Origin: Phallusia mammillata
Lineage: Eukaryota > Chordata > Ascidiacea > Phlebobranchia > Ascidiidae
Length of the DNA: 64,000 nt
NCBI GenBank assembly: GCA_003260075.1
Contig: QLIY01000190.1
Location: 6,520 to 70,519 of the forward strand
Direction: 5' to 3'
Shown: piece after piece, positions 33,954 to 47,600 of the stretch
Layout of the letters: each line of letters begins with the position of its first letter
Numbering within the stretch: the stretch's first letter is position 1
Position numbers and translations under genes: made by a program
Notes under the pieces: model-generated
Databases searched by the model: none
The model's input: the letters and a program-made list of their open reading frames with translations, nothing else
What the model was told of the DNA's origin: nothing

Positions 33954-33994
<41 letters not shown>
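33954..33994. repeat. Run of 41 G
   Basis: An uninterrupted homopolymer. No duplicated flank is visible here. It may be a sequencing or gap-filling artefact of the same kind as the neighbouring shorter runs. Confidence 0.95.
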
Positions 33995-34145
33995 CTTGAC
34001 GGGCTTGGACTGTTTTAAACCTTGATTAACGGAAGCGTTGTACTACTTGGCGGGTCGAGTACACGATTGATTTTCTACACTACCTCCCCTAAGCTTTATT
34101 TAACTTTCCATATTCCGCGTGGCATTGACCGCATCGCCTACAGTA

Positions 34146-34351
34146 TGTATTTGCTTAGGCCCTGAATATGCCAATCTTACTGTGGAGTTTAGAAGTCCGG
34201 GTTATATTCTTGCCCTTGGTCGTGTGTTTCTTCGCCTAAGGGGGGGGGGGGTGTATTTGCTTAGCCTCTGAATATGCCAATCTTACTGTGGAGTTTAGAA
34301 ATAAAGTCCGGGTTATATTCTTGCCCTTGGTCGTGTGTTTCTTCGCCTAAG
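34146..34351. repeat. Direct duplication (~95-100 bp) joined by a G run
   Basis: Copy 1 is 34146-34239, twelve G at 34240-34251, copy 2 34252-34351. Copy 2 has a 5-bp insertion (aaata type) and a few substitutions relative to copy 1. Confidence 0.85.
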
Positions 34352-34925
34352 CTTTTCGTTGGTGTGGGTGGTACTGCAACTGTTGCTGAATATTTTTAGG
34401 CAGGGTAACAAGCACTTTGTGTGCTCGTGCGCTGTGTGCATGTTTAGATTATGTAATCGAAACTATTGCTTAGTCTTTTATTTGCCTTTGTCTTTGTAAG
34501 ATTTTTAACTGTAAGAAAAACAAGAAATTTTGACCTTTTTAATGTGTTGAAAAGTAAACACACAAAACATCGAAGCACGTGACTTGTCAATCACACGCTT
34601 TCGCTGCTACCGGTGTACGCAGTCAAGCGTATCTCAGGTAACTTGATCCCTTTTAAGTTTTAGCGTCCGCCCTGATGTGGTGTCTGCGGTTTTCCGGCGG
34701 ACAAATGCGAAAAACAACGCCCTGGCCGTCTACGATATAGTAGTTTACCGCCGAGATTAGAACACAGGCTATATGCCACCTGTAGTGTGCTTTGAAGTCC
34801 TGGCCTGTGTTGTGTGTTGCAGTCATGTTTGATAGGCTATGGACTTTTTTTATTATTGTGCCCTACGCTTATGGCATGACATTGCAGTTGACTGAGTCGT
34901 TTATGAGGACTGTGTCGTTTATGAG

Positions 34926-35139
34926 TATAATAGCGCAGAGTGGGCGTTACTTATGGGATTTAACGGCTTCCTTTTCGAATAAGGACTTTGACATTTATGG
35001 CCTAGAAATAATGCATTTAATTCCGTTCTGGGGGGGGGGTATAATAGCGCAGAGTGGGTGTTATGGGATTTAACGGCTTCCTTTTCGAATGAGGACTTTG
35101 ACATTTATGGCCTAGAAATAATGCATTTAATTCCGTTCT
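34926..35139. repeat. Direct duplication (~100 bp) joined by a G run
   Basis: Copy 1 is 34926-35029, ten G at 35030-35039, copy 2 35040-35139. Copy 2 lacks five bases of copy 1 (around ttacttatggg) and has two substitutions. Confidence 0.85.
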
Positions 35140-35216
35140 CAGCATTTTAGGAAGTGTTTATGGATGTTTATTAAGTTTGCTCTGAATCTATTGTGCAGTA
35201 TTTGTTTGTGGCAATG

Positions 35217-35494
35217 CAGTAGTTTAAGGCTATAGGTTTATCAGTCTTTTTTTGTGTGCAGATATACACCGACTGGGCAAACCATCATTTAGAAAAGACG
35301 GGAGTAAAGAGGGTAATCCAAGATTTACCGAAGGATATAAGCGACGGCGGGGGGGGGGGCAGTAGTTCAAGGCTATAGGTTTATCAGTCTTTGTTTTTTT
35401 GTGCAGATATACACCGACTGGGCAAACCATCATTTAGAAAAGACAGGAGTAAAGAGGGTAATCCAAGATTTACCGAAGGATATAAGCGACGGCG
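35217..35494 (+). repeat. Direct duplication joined by a G run; contains a truncated second copy of the first CH exon
   Basis: Copy 1 (35217-35348) includes an acceptor and the first part of the CH exon (35262-35348, IYTDWANHH to DISDG). It is cut by a G run at 35349-35359. Copy 2 (35360-35494) continues through the whole exon into a proper donor. The copies differ by one synonymous-looking base in the exon (gacggg versus gacagg) and small changes in the intron. Only copy 2 should be in the gene model. Confidence 0.9.
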
Positions 35495-36435
35495 TCTTGC
35501 TTGCTGATATTGTGCAATTTGTTTGTAAGTTTTGTTACATAACTGTTATGGATGCAAACTGGAGCATAGTGGTAAACTTTCTAATTTTATGAAAAAAACA
35601 ATATTAAAACTTTTTTGATAAAAAAGTTTGCTTAAGATGTAGAATAAAACGTAGACACTTTATTACTCATATTAGAACAGTTGTTCAACACTATGATGTA
35701 AATACGAAAATGTGTAGGGTTCCTCGCACTTCATTGGACATTTACATTACAGTACATTAGCCCTATTATAAAAATCATTATTTTTTACGTTGCTTCGCAG
35801 GTGGACAACACGTAGAAAGAATACACGCCAAACCAACTACAGCCAAAGAGAAGGTGAGAATATATTTGCGTGTTCTTTTCCAAGGTTCTATCGTTGTGGA
35901 ACTATATTGCGTTGGCATGGATATCATCTTGACTGTAGTTCGAATTTTTTTTGCATCGCATCGTCGGTACAACATTCTGATATTCGGGGAAAAGGCACAG
36001 CTTTTTACATTTTAAAGTGACAAAAGTATAATATATTTATGCTGAAACGTACCCTTTTGGAAAATTCTTTTTACAATAAATCTCACAAAAGTGTGACGTA
36101 TAAGCAGATCTAGAACTCATACTTTAATCAACGCAACTTATCACAAACCACTGCATAATAAGTAACTGCCTATTTTTATTTCAGCTACACAATATCGACC
36201 GATGCCTCAAAGTTCTCGAAGCGAATCACGTGGTTTTGAATGACGTCAGTGCACAGGGTGAGTCGGCGTGGTTGCCGTGGTAACGGTCCCAGAGTAAATC
36301 TCTTAACCTCGTTCATTGCTGTTTGGCCTCGGCAGGTTTGTACAGGGCCGAGGTAAAGTGTGTGCTTGCCTTGTTCTTTCATCTCTCGCGTTTCAAGCAG
36401 AAGGGCAAAGATTTCAAGATGGCCGACACTTGCAA
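35407..36435 (+). CDS. NAV: NAV block 1: calponin-homology domain exons
   Basis: Exons 35407-35524, 35801-35853, 36185-36257 and 36336-36435. They encode IYTDWANHHLEKTGVKRVI, DGVLLADIVQF, NIDRCLKVLEANHVVLNDVS and VKCVLALFFHLSRFKQK, which line up with the single CH domain of NAV2/NAV3. In that family the CH domain is linked to the actin side of navigator function. The loop between DIVQF and NIDRCL is divergent (GQHVERIHAKPTTAKEK). Confidence 0.93.
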
Positions 36436-38571
36436 GTAAGTGTGTGGTTAGGGCAGTGATTTCCAACCGGTGTTCCAAGGAACACTAGTGCTCTGTGAAA
36501 GATCAGGTGTTCCGCAATTTGCTCCATGGATCACCGGTCGAAATTTACTGGTTAATACAACGGGCGTAAATACCTTTTATGAAAGTAATTTTCCACTAAC
36601 AGTTTGAATATTCCATCGTTGCCTCATTTCTTGTTGTGTAATTATTAGACTTGTTGTTTAATAATAAGAATGTAATTGCATGCTGAAGTACAATATAGTA
36701 GTTGAGTGTGATCTTGTTTACATTGTTGCATCATTTTCTTAGACTAAGTCGATTGAGTTTAAACATGGCGGCCGTTAATCCTGAAAAACCTTGTGATATG
36801 CAGGAAAACTTAGGTTTTGGTATCACTAAGCTTTATCGTTATCGAACAGATCTGGCCAGCGACGGGCGCTTCGTCCTCCAACAAACGTCACAGTAACAAG
36901 AAAAAGCAAAAGTTTCAACGCTAACGACAGAAACAGGATTAATCCCCGTAAGTGTTTTTCTATGTCACCTGATATTACAGTACTTTGGTGCCTTTAAAGA
37001 ACAGTTTTGTTTGTTTAGCGGCGACAGAAGCGACACCTAGTGTTCAAGATGACTCACAAGATGCCGCTGGGTGGCGTAGCAAGTCGATGAGCACCAAGCA
37101 CACTGCCACCACTAGACTGGTCCCGCCAAAGTCGCATACTAATTCTCTGCAGGTATGAAGTTGTTTTTTTCCTTTTTTATCTGAATTACTCTATTTTATA
37201 CCTCTTTGTTATTGCAGAAGCCTCGCATGAGCAGTCCAACCCAGATGCAGCGTCGTCCTGCATCCAGCGCTGGGACTTTGGAGAAAAAGACGCTATCCAA
37301 GACACCGACATCTACGCGGACTCGAACCGATGCTGGACGAGCACCAGCAAAATCGACGTCATCGAAGCCAACTTCGGAGAATCACGTGACGTCAAAAAGC
37401 AGCAACGGCATTCGTCCTGGTCATTCTGTCAGAACGTTTGGCGAAAACCGCTCAGTGACTTCATCAAAAAGTGCTCGCCCGTCACTCTCGGTGAAATCTA
37501 ACGGTTGTGAACAACCCAACGGAGTGACGTCAGGAAAAGGCAATGCTGTGACGTCATCACAGTCACGTGCCAAACTGCAAACCCCGTCTTCACAGCAACG
37601 CTCCACAAATTTAAAGAAACCGGAAACTGGATCCAAATCCGTCATCAGTCGATTACGTAAGCTCGGCACTACGTCATCAGCTTCTACTACGTCGACAACA
37701 GCTCCGCGTTCCACGTCACCTGCGGATAAAAAAATTACCAACGTCATGTCGTCGGCGAAGAAAAGAGCTGAGTCATGCCCGCCAACTTCAAGAACAATGA
37801 CCACGGCAAAAAGCAGACCGCGAACGTTGAACACGGTACAGAGTTCAATTTGCGTTTTTTTGTGTTTAGGTTTACCGGTTTCTCTTTGACAAAGAGGTGT
37901 GACTCAATAGCTGAAGTAAATAGTGTTTGAACTTAACTTGAAATGGTGCAACTTGTGTGAGAAAATTCCTAGAATCTACCTGTGTCAGAGTTGTAAGCAG
38001 GTCTAAAATTTGGGCCCGAACCCGAAAATTAAAGCCCGAAGCCTGGCCCGAATCGTTTTGCTGGAGATGCCCGTTTAGGCCCAAAAATTTGATTGCCACG
38101 CCTATAAATAAAGAAGACATACATAAAGGACAATAGTAGACAATGGCTTAAACAAGACATTTCAGAGCTGTTGGACATTTGGTTAAGTCCAGCAACTCGC
38201 TACTTATCTCGGTACTTCACATTACGGACACAGAACGTGAAGTCAGGCCCTAATTTAACCCATTTGATACAAAAACTAAAGCCTGAACCCGACCCGAAAA
38301 GCTCGACCCGACTTACAACTCTGACCTGTATGTCTTATGTAACTATTTGTTGTCTTTGTAGAATGGGCCAACAGAGACAGACGCAAAAAAGAAACAGACA
38401 AGTGGAAACAAAACAGGAATCAAATCACCATCAGGACTTAAAATCGTAAAATCATCAATTGGAAAAGCTTTCGGAAACAAGGTAAACAACATAAAACCAT
38501 CAAGCCAATAAATGATACGTAAGTTGCAGACAGTGCACACTGTTTTAACCTATAAGGTCTCATCAGTGCAG

Positions 38572-38634
<63 letters not shown>

Positions 38635-41600
38635 AGACCATACTGGTTAGTGTAGCCATCTAACGACACTGGGCATAAACCACAGAGGATACTGGTTCAG
38701 CGTTAACTGCTTTTCTGACAAAAACGCCTTCGTTTATAAATTACTAGTGCTGTCAAGGGCATTAATATCAAGAACGTGTTGTTTTTGTTACAGGCTGATG
38801 CACGTAACTCGCCTGCTTTAGAGATTTCATCCCCGATTCCTATTATCTCTCCCAAGGATGACGACACCAAAGGTAAGACACTCAGTAATCAAATACATTT
38901 CACAGGGTGCAAGAAATCTACAAGTTTGTGCATTGTGTTTTACATCGAAATATATTTCTTTTGCAGATAAACCACCACCTCCTCCACGGGCAGATATGGC
39001 AAACGTCATCGAAACGTCATCAAATGCTTTCACGACGTTTGATAATCACTCGGAAAATAATCCAAGTAACTTTCTTGTTTTTGTTACATTTGGTTTATTG
39101 CCTGCGCACTTACCAACGGGCGCTAGTGTTTTACTTATCACCTGTTCATCAACTTTATCTGTATATTGTTTTGCCAACTTAAGTTTTTACCTCTATATCG
39201 GACCTATTCCTTCTCATAATTGTGCAGGTAGTTGTAAACACGATAACTTTTCCGAAATTGTCACATTTCCACAAAGTATAGAAATGTTAGGATTAGAACG
39301 AACGCAAAATCTAAATCGTGAACTTATACTGACTGTCTAAAGAAGTGTTTCTCAAAGTTTTTTGCCCTCCCTTACCAGTTTTGTTGATTTCAAAACGCCC
39401 CTGGCAAATAAAGAACTTGTTGACGGTTTAGTTCGACTTATCAAAGACACCAGGTAATCAACTTTAAACAACTTTGAACACCATTGGTCCAAAGCCAGCT
39501 ATAATGTGTAATTATCACTTAAAAGTGGTCTCATAATATACTGTATAGCTATGTATCCCTACACTGCAATGTATATTGTAAAAATAGACAGAAAATTTAA
39601 AAGCAGGCTCGTTTTAATTTCAGTTGATCACGAACCAGTAAGTATTAGCCTGGCATCTCCTCGCACAATCAGCAAAGCTCACAAAACCGCAACCGTCGCT
39701 CCCTTTATCCGACACACGACAAATTCTAATAAAAGCAACGAAGTCAAACCGGAGAAACAAATTCCAACCGAAGATCGAGGGGTGAGAGGTTATATTGTTA
39801 AGTAGTTGAAAAATTGTCAGTACTCTCATTCGATCTAATGTGACTAAGAAAAGGGTATTTTTTTGTAAAGTTGTAATTCTGCATAGTAAACTGCTCTTTG
39901 AAGCAACATATTTTATTCATGGCAATTGACACATCTTTTTATGTGATTATTTCGTAATCTCAAGTCCATAAGACATACCCTAAAACTTGCTTAACTTTGC
40001 CTAAAACTGTAGGCCGTCTCAAATGATACGTCACAGAGCAGCGTCATCGTTCCTGCTACGTCACCGGCCGAGGCGCGCGAGAAAGCAGTGAAAGGAATCT
40101 CTGATTTGAGGTACTTTTTTCAATTATGGATTATTGATTGCTATTTAACTTGATACTTACAACACATGTTTCATTGTCAGACACAACCTTGAGGAAACGA
40201 TGTCGACCCTACGTAACACGCAGTTACGTCACAAGAAGGGTGGGGCCTTTGAACGGAGAATATCTGCACAATTGGATGGTGGTGGGTTTCTTGCACAGTT
40301 ACTTCTATGTTGGTTTAGTTTCAAGCAAACTTTTACAAAGTTAACTTAATGCTAATACGTCCAATTTTGTGTATCTGCGTTCAATTAATAGGTTTTGATT
40401 TCCACTGCTGAAAATTGTGAAATTTTTTTTTCGATTTTTCCCCGAATCTTTAGCGTTTTGTCTCTTTTGTTTCAAAATTGATTTCTTGCGAAAGGAAAAC
40501 GTCCAGTCTTTGGAGTATCGCCTGACTTCTGTTATATTAATAATTATAATAATGAAAATTAAAACTGGTGTCATGTATAAAAATCTTTTTCTTTAGATTA
40601 CGAGGAACTAGCTTCCAAGATCCCTGACATTCCTCCACCACTTTCATGCGCTACTGCCCTCTGCCGGTCACATCATAATTTACTTTCCTCGCGACAAACG
40701 CACACGCTATCTGGTTCAAGCACACCCAAACTTCACGCCGGGGAGACGCTGGGCCATGATTCCGAATACCGTTTTGTTCCTGGTGAGAAAACGATTTGTG
40801 TATTTAGTAATAAAAAATCCGACCATCAGTACCATACTTCATGCGTGTATTTATTAAGTAGTGAACGAACACTCTTTGAAACTGGGTTGAAGATGGTGAT
40901 TATGCCTCCCATATTGACGATATTTTATCGCACAAGCAGTACAATTGGTCTGCCGAAGTATCAAGCGTTTTACCTAAGTATTCCAGACACAGGGCGTTGA
41001 ACGTAAAGCAAAAACAGTTTATTACAAGCGTTAAAACATTCACTTGAAGCTACTGGAAAGTTTTTGAGAAAGGTTTCATATATAATTGATAGAATTTTTG
41101 TAAACACTTAACGTTCTTAAAGCTTTCTTATTGCACTGTTAAATGTTAATTTTTAGCTAATTTAGCTTTTTCACATTCTCAGGCCGATTTTCTTCGCTGC
41201 AGCGAACTCGTTCCGCCAGATATCCAACGCGCCGAGCGTGGCATGACGTCACTGCCGGTTACGTGAGCGAGGGTGACGCAATCTGTTCCCCTGACGACGA
41301 ACCAAAAGGGTAAGCGAAATTAGAAAAAATTGTAACACGATGTCGTACGCTGTTAAAAGTAACGGCTTATTACGCAAAACCTGTTTGGCAAATTGCTGCA
41401 TTAGACTGATTGATTTGGGTTTATTTAATGGGTATGGGCTTAGCATTGTGGACTGGTGTTAGTGAAATTAGTTAATGGAAAGCTTTGTTTTAGTTGTATT
41501 GTCGACCACACGTATTTACACATATCTTATAGGTTAGATTTGCCTGAAACCTAAGTTTGTTAATTTGGGGCAGCTCTGTTGTATGATTGTTGATTTCTTT

Positions 41601-44600
41601 GTTTATTGTGCTGTTGATTGTATTTTTACCACCTTAAAAAGTCTTTTAGACAGTCCTTTGTTGCTGGTCCAACCAAAATTCTTACACATAGAAGCCTAAA
41701 TTGTAAAACCCTGTGCAGTTTGGGGGTCAGGCGATTTTTGCAGTCTCTGGTATGGTTGGTGAAACTGACACATACGTCACACAGAAAAGACTTTGTTTTG
41801 CTATTTTAGTATTAATACCTGACCTAGATTTGTTATTGATTGTCCACGTATCAAGGGGCTGGTTAATTTGAATGCGCCGACGCATGAAATAGAATAAGCA
41901 AGCACTATGAAAGCAGATTTTGAATAATAGAAGCCGTTGTGCAAAGGGTGTGGGATCACCAAAGCACAGCTAATTGGACCTAGCGATCCATTTCCTAACT
42001 CCACCACTACTGTGCTAAAGGGTCAGATTCATTGAAGGTGTATGTGTGAAAAAATCGTCCATTTAACTGCAAGCGTGATACGTTTGACTTTTCGTGCAAC
42101 TACGGGTTGTGGTATGTGCTGTAAATAATGGCCACCTGTGTGCAAACCGGTGTCAACCACAATTACATACCAGCACTATAAACACTTTTCCGTCCGCATT
42201 CATACACCTTTTGCAGCAAAACGTTCTTGGCGAAAAAAATATGCTTTCGTTAATTGTGCTAAATCACGTATCAATTTTGAGTAAAATCGGTCATCAAACT
42301 GCAAAAAAATCGTCAAAAGCACAATTGCATAGCCGCACTACAAACGTTTTTGTAGCATAAATGACAAGTCATTGACTAGCAACTTTAAACTGGTTATTAC
42401 CGACTGTTCTGCTTAGTTAGCAGTATAAATAGATTGCCATAACAAACCCCAACCCAGCTGTATAATATCGGAAATCTGCCAGTTCATGATTACATCCCAA
42501 TCTCTATACCACGCCATTGTTTTCCCTTGTTTGCGTTACTACTTTGTTCACGCAAAACTCAGCAGCGAAGGGGTTATTGCTTATCGATCACGTGATCACT
42601 AATCCGCCTCGATTGTGACGCGCCCCCTCGGTGTGACGTAACAATCAATCGGCACTGGGCAATGTATTCTTTTTTCCTGCTAGTTTTCGCACTGTGCGCT
42701 CGCGTGACCAAAGGCGCGAACTTCGTGGATTCGGTGTTAGTTGCTTGCGTTAAAGAAGGCAGCAAACTTGCGCTTGTATAATGAAAAGGTGTGAAAAGAA
42801 TTGCGGCAAGGGCAAGCACAAGTCTACTTGAATACAAAGAGTTACTGAGGCGCTAGCTGTTATTGTTCAACAAAAGTTTACAATAGCAATTACATGTAAC
42901 AGTGTAAGAGATTAGATTGAGTCATTGTTTAGCAATATTTGATCATCGTAAGACGTTCTGTTAAAATAATTTGTTACACTACAAATTAGGTATTATAACA
43001 AAAAACAAAATATTTATTTTCATTCTGCTGCTGTTATTATAGAGGCACTTACAGTCGTACAAATTAGTTCAGTCAATGACAAGTTGTTTTCTGTCATTCT
43101 GACAACTTGGAAATATTAATACTACGTGGAAATATCGTGCATAGGAAGCCATTGTAATGTTTGAGGCATTTATATTGCAACACTTTTGCATTTTTTTTCA
43201 GAAGTTTATTTAGTTATAATGAGGCCGTTTTTTGTGTAGCTTTGTTACTGGTCGGCTAGTTTTTAAAGGCAGCATATAAAATTAACTTATCTAATCAAAT
43301 ATAAATGTATTTCGGATTACTAATTTTTTGTCGTGTTCCTAATTCAATCTTACCAACAAATTTAACATGACAAATTACCGAAGCATAACATGCTCATCCG
43401 CTTTTTTGTGTCTCATCACGTGACTTTTATGTCCGGCGTCGCTATTGACGTCCAACTTGTCGTAAAATAACAAATGTCTCATTGTCATTTATTGGTCGGT
43501 TGACGAGCTTGTTTGGTGCCTGGGATTGAAAGACTTGAACCGTTGCTGGGACATTGTATTTCCAAAGATATAAGCGAAGTTCAACGGTTTCTCACAATTT
43601 TGCGAATACTGGCGCACAGTTTTTTGATTTATTTAATAATTGGAAAAAAAGTGGGTGAACAAAAGTGTGCCGCGCAATGTAAGTAGGAAATTTCGTTGCA
43701 TTTGTTACGGGGGGTTAAAACAACATGGTTGTATATCAAATGCTGTGCTCGACATTCAGCAACCAGAAAGGAAATAGTCCAGCAAAAGTTAAGCAGGATT
43801 TCAGCAGAAACGGGATTAGTGAGCTCTGTTGTTCGTAATCCCTTGGTATTTAAACTTTCGGAAATACCGACTGCCCTTGTTTTAAGCTTATCCCTAATGC
43901 CCTTTCGTCAATGTATAACTTTCCCGTCAAGGGAAATTTACGAAATGTTTTATGGCTTGTTTTACAACTTTCACTATTAAAATCAAGTTTGAAAATGTTT
44001 TATTGAACAATTCCCACATCCCCTTTGCGGTGTAATGAGCTTGTGACGTATATTAAGTACAGCTGTATTTTAATACATTTTTTACCTGATGCAGTCTTAT
44101 AGTCTAATGCAGCTTGTTTGTTACATTATGTCATTTGCAATGTGAAACATGTCTGATAACATCATTAAAAAGCACTTTTATGACTCCGCAATTTTTGTTT
44201 TTAGTTTTGATGACGCAAGCAGCGTTAGCAGCTGTGACATCAGCGACTGCATTGCTGACGTAAGCACGGACGAGTTGTCGTCTTGTAACAATTCTCCATT
44301 CCGCAAACCAAGTGTTGGAAAGCAAGAAGATTTGACTAAATTGTCATTGGCGTCTGCAACTTCTACCATGGTAAATTACAAGAAATTTGTTCAACTTTCA
44401 GTTTACTCAAATAAACGTATCTAAATCATCTTTTCAACCCTTTTTACATCTTTTTGCATTTGCTAATCGAAAAGTTTGTGGTGGTCGTTTCTGGCATTAC
44501 AATTATTTAAAAAAGGTCTGAGAATGAAAATGTTATGTTTTTTATGGTGCGAAGTCACATTGAAATAAACAAATCATCATTTTGTAAATTATTTAGTCAC

Positions 44601-47600
44601 ATTCGTCTTAAAAAAGCCACAAATAATTCATTCGTTATTCTACAGGCCATCGATCGCTCTTCCAAGGGCTTGATCTTTGCAAAGAAAAAGGGCACGGGAA
44701 AACCCCCTTCTGGCAAAGCTGGGATGAAAATTCCTGGTTCTAGTGTAGTGGGGAGCAGATTGGCTTCCAACACTTTGTCGCAGAGTCCCACTAACGCATC
44801 CAGTCCTCTGCAAAACATTGGAGGTAAAATATGGAAGTAAATTTGAATTTTAGGTCACTTTTACCCATACTGTTGAAAATAGCTACGAATAAAAAACTTT
44901 CCTGCGCCCTGAAAGGAAAGACCTGTGTGCATTATTTGTATCTCTTGTTACATTAAAGTTTTTTAGGACATTGTAACGTTTTTATGACTTATGTTAAAAA
45001 TTTAAAAAGATAGTTTTAAACTGAATATTGTCCATCGCATACCAAGCTTTTGTTGAGCAACTATTTGTCGCAGCAAGAAACGTACGCTAGTTGCAACGAT
45101 CTATACCATTAACAATGTATTTGTTACACCTATGTAACGGAATTAAACTTGAATTTAACCTTTAAAAGTGTGCAAGTTCTTTTATGCAAAGTGTTTTTGA
45201 ATTTAAGCAATTACTTGTTTTACTGCAGCTGAGATACCTTATTTGCTCAAATCAAGATGTGACTAAACATTTATTTTTCACATTTATATACGCTTACAGC
45301 TCAAAGAGGTACCCTCGCGTACAGAAGCCTGCCACGACCGACCAAGAGCAGACTGCAAGAGGATAGGGTAAGTCCCACTTGACTGCAAAAAATCTTTTCC
45401 CATACCGCAATCCACCGGATTGTTGCCAGAGAATTATCTCACGCCATATCCCCTTGACACCTGTACATTTTAGACGATCAATTCCTGCGATAAAGTGTTC
45501 ATACTCTTTCTAGCTTCTTATGTGGTCCAATTGGAGCAATGCAAAATCGAATTACCTTTGTTAAGATTGAAATCTTCACAGTGTCAGTCTTTGTTTTGAA
45601 AAGTCATATTCTATATGGCTGTCTAATGTAGTGTTTTATGGGTGACACTAAAACGCTGAATGGGCGGGATGGGCGGAATGGAGGGCGGGACGTCGCGGGA
45701 GATGGCGGGACGTCGTGAAAACCGCTATATATCGGGTTAAATTGCTGACGGTTGGAGCTATTAAGGTTGGGATAAGGTTTTATAATAGAAAATCATTAAA
45801 AAAAATTCCGCCGAACACTACATTCCGCGCCCGAAACGTCCCGCCATCTCCCGCGACGTCCCGCCATAGCATTTTTGCCTAATGTCAGGAAATAGTTGAA
45901 TAAGTTTTAGGCAGGGACATTTTTTGATTCATATACTATTATAAAACCTCAACCTAACCCTAATAGCACTAACCGTCAGCAATTTACCCGATATTGAGCG
46001 GTTTCCGCGACGTCCCGCCCATCCCGCCCATTCAGCGTTTTAGTGTCACCCTGTTTTATTAACTTTTTTTACCCCAATGTGCACTTAACGCAGGCTTAAG
46101 GTATTTTTGAAGATTTGACAGTAATGAAAATTTGCGTTTAAAGCCAATCCGTTTCTTGATTGACAAGTATAAAGTACCGAATAAGTTGCTTAAGTTGCAT
46201 TGTATATGTGCAGACTTCGTCAATCGCCGATTTATCTACGAATAACAACCTTTCGACATTCAAACGGTCTCCATCTTTGCAGAAGCTACTAAGTCTTAAC
46301 ACAAAGTCCAAACAGCCGCCACAGGTAACCATCAAAAATATTTTAAAAATTGTACTGTACTCTTCAATTTTATCGTTTTTTTAAAGGACGTTCCAACCTC
46401 TCCAACCTCAACTAAATCCGTGGTGCTCAATAATCCTCATGTGACGTCACCACCTACCACGTCATCGTTCGTGACGACATCAAGTAAGTTTGAGGTTTGA
46501 GATTTGAAATAATGTATTGGTTTGGTTTTGTAACAAAAATTTTTTAGGTACCTCGCCATCCCCTAATAAACTGGAAAGAAGCCATTATAATAGTTTAGGT
46601 CGACAAAAACGTAAGTAACAAAGTTTTCAAAAGTTACCTTTTGTGATTTTATTTTGTTGCTTTCCTTTAGATTCTACTCCGTCTCAGCTTAGCTCGTCTC
46701 CTTTGTCGTATCTCAGTCTCCCACGTCGATCAACGACCGCAAAAACCGAATCGCCCAAAAAGACGGCCACCACACCGCAAGGGACGACCTTTATGGTAAG
46801 TTCAGAACAAGCAGGGCAAATAAACAGATTCCTGATTTACCTTTTGCTGAACTTGCTGCTATTTTACAGATAATATTATTGTTCCCACGGTTTCTAGTCA
46901 AATTGTAGCCTCTAATCTGCATGGCAAATGTTGATGTAAATTTGTTGTTATATAAACGCCCTCTTATCGGACCATCATAAATTGACCTACTTTTACCATG
47001 CCACTTGTACGTTGTTACATGTGCCTGTCACAATTTATTTTCTCATCCGGGGCGAAATTTTGATATTGAAGTGTTAGTGCTAATACTTGTTGGTGATATT
47101 CTGGTGTTAGTTTTTAGATAAACACACTTACAAGTTTTCTTCTCGAAATTTTCAGAGCATGGACATTCTCACCACCCCGTCGTTGTACTTGGATGAAACG
47201 GCTTCCATAACCGACCCTGGTGGTCTCTTCGTAGAAGGAAATCGACTTTCATACAGGTACTGCGTGTTCAAGAATCAATCACCTATCATTTCTAACATTT
47301 CAAACCAGCAGGATTTGGCTTCCCATAGCCGGCGGGCCGGATTCACTTCGCCAAATAAAATTTTACTTGACTCATGGGAACGTGCCTATAATTTACTACA
47401 CTTTATCTGTGCTCTTTTACAGACAAGTGTTTTGTTTCACCATAATTGCGAGATATAATGTTAACTGCAAATGCAAGTTAGAAAAAAGATTAAGAGTAAT
47501 TGATTGATTTTCGAACCACTTTTCGCAATTTTTTACATAAAATCTCTCTAGCTAACAACGGGACGATCTAATCAAATATACAAAAATATCAATAACATGA

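Noticed and set aside
36455-36540. Possible hAT end (cagtgatttccaaccggtgt)
   Set aside because: Resembles a Charlie-type end, but I could find neither a partner end nor a target duplication.
36702-36896. ORF starting near ATGGCGGCCGTTAAT within the NAV gene
   Set aside because: The ATG context looks good, but the right part overlaps the NAV exon 36850-36947 in a different frame. An alternative NAV promoter is possible but unsupported.
37421-37834. 137-codon minus-strand ORF
   Set aside because: Opposite strand of the 618-bp NAV exon, which codes well on the plus strand in phase with its neighbours.
38438-38659. Minus-strand ORF with a long polyproline tract
   Set aside because: It is the 61-G run read on the other strand, with no gene context.
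39345-39420. Possible hAT end (agtgtttctcaaag)
   Set aside because: Suggestive motif only; no second terminus found in the same intron.
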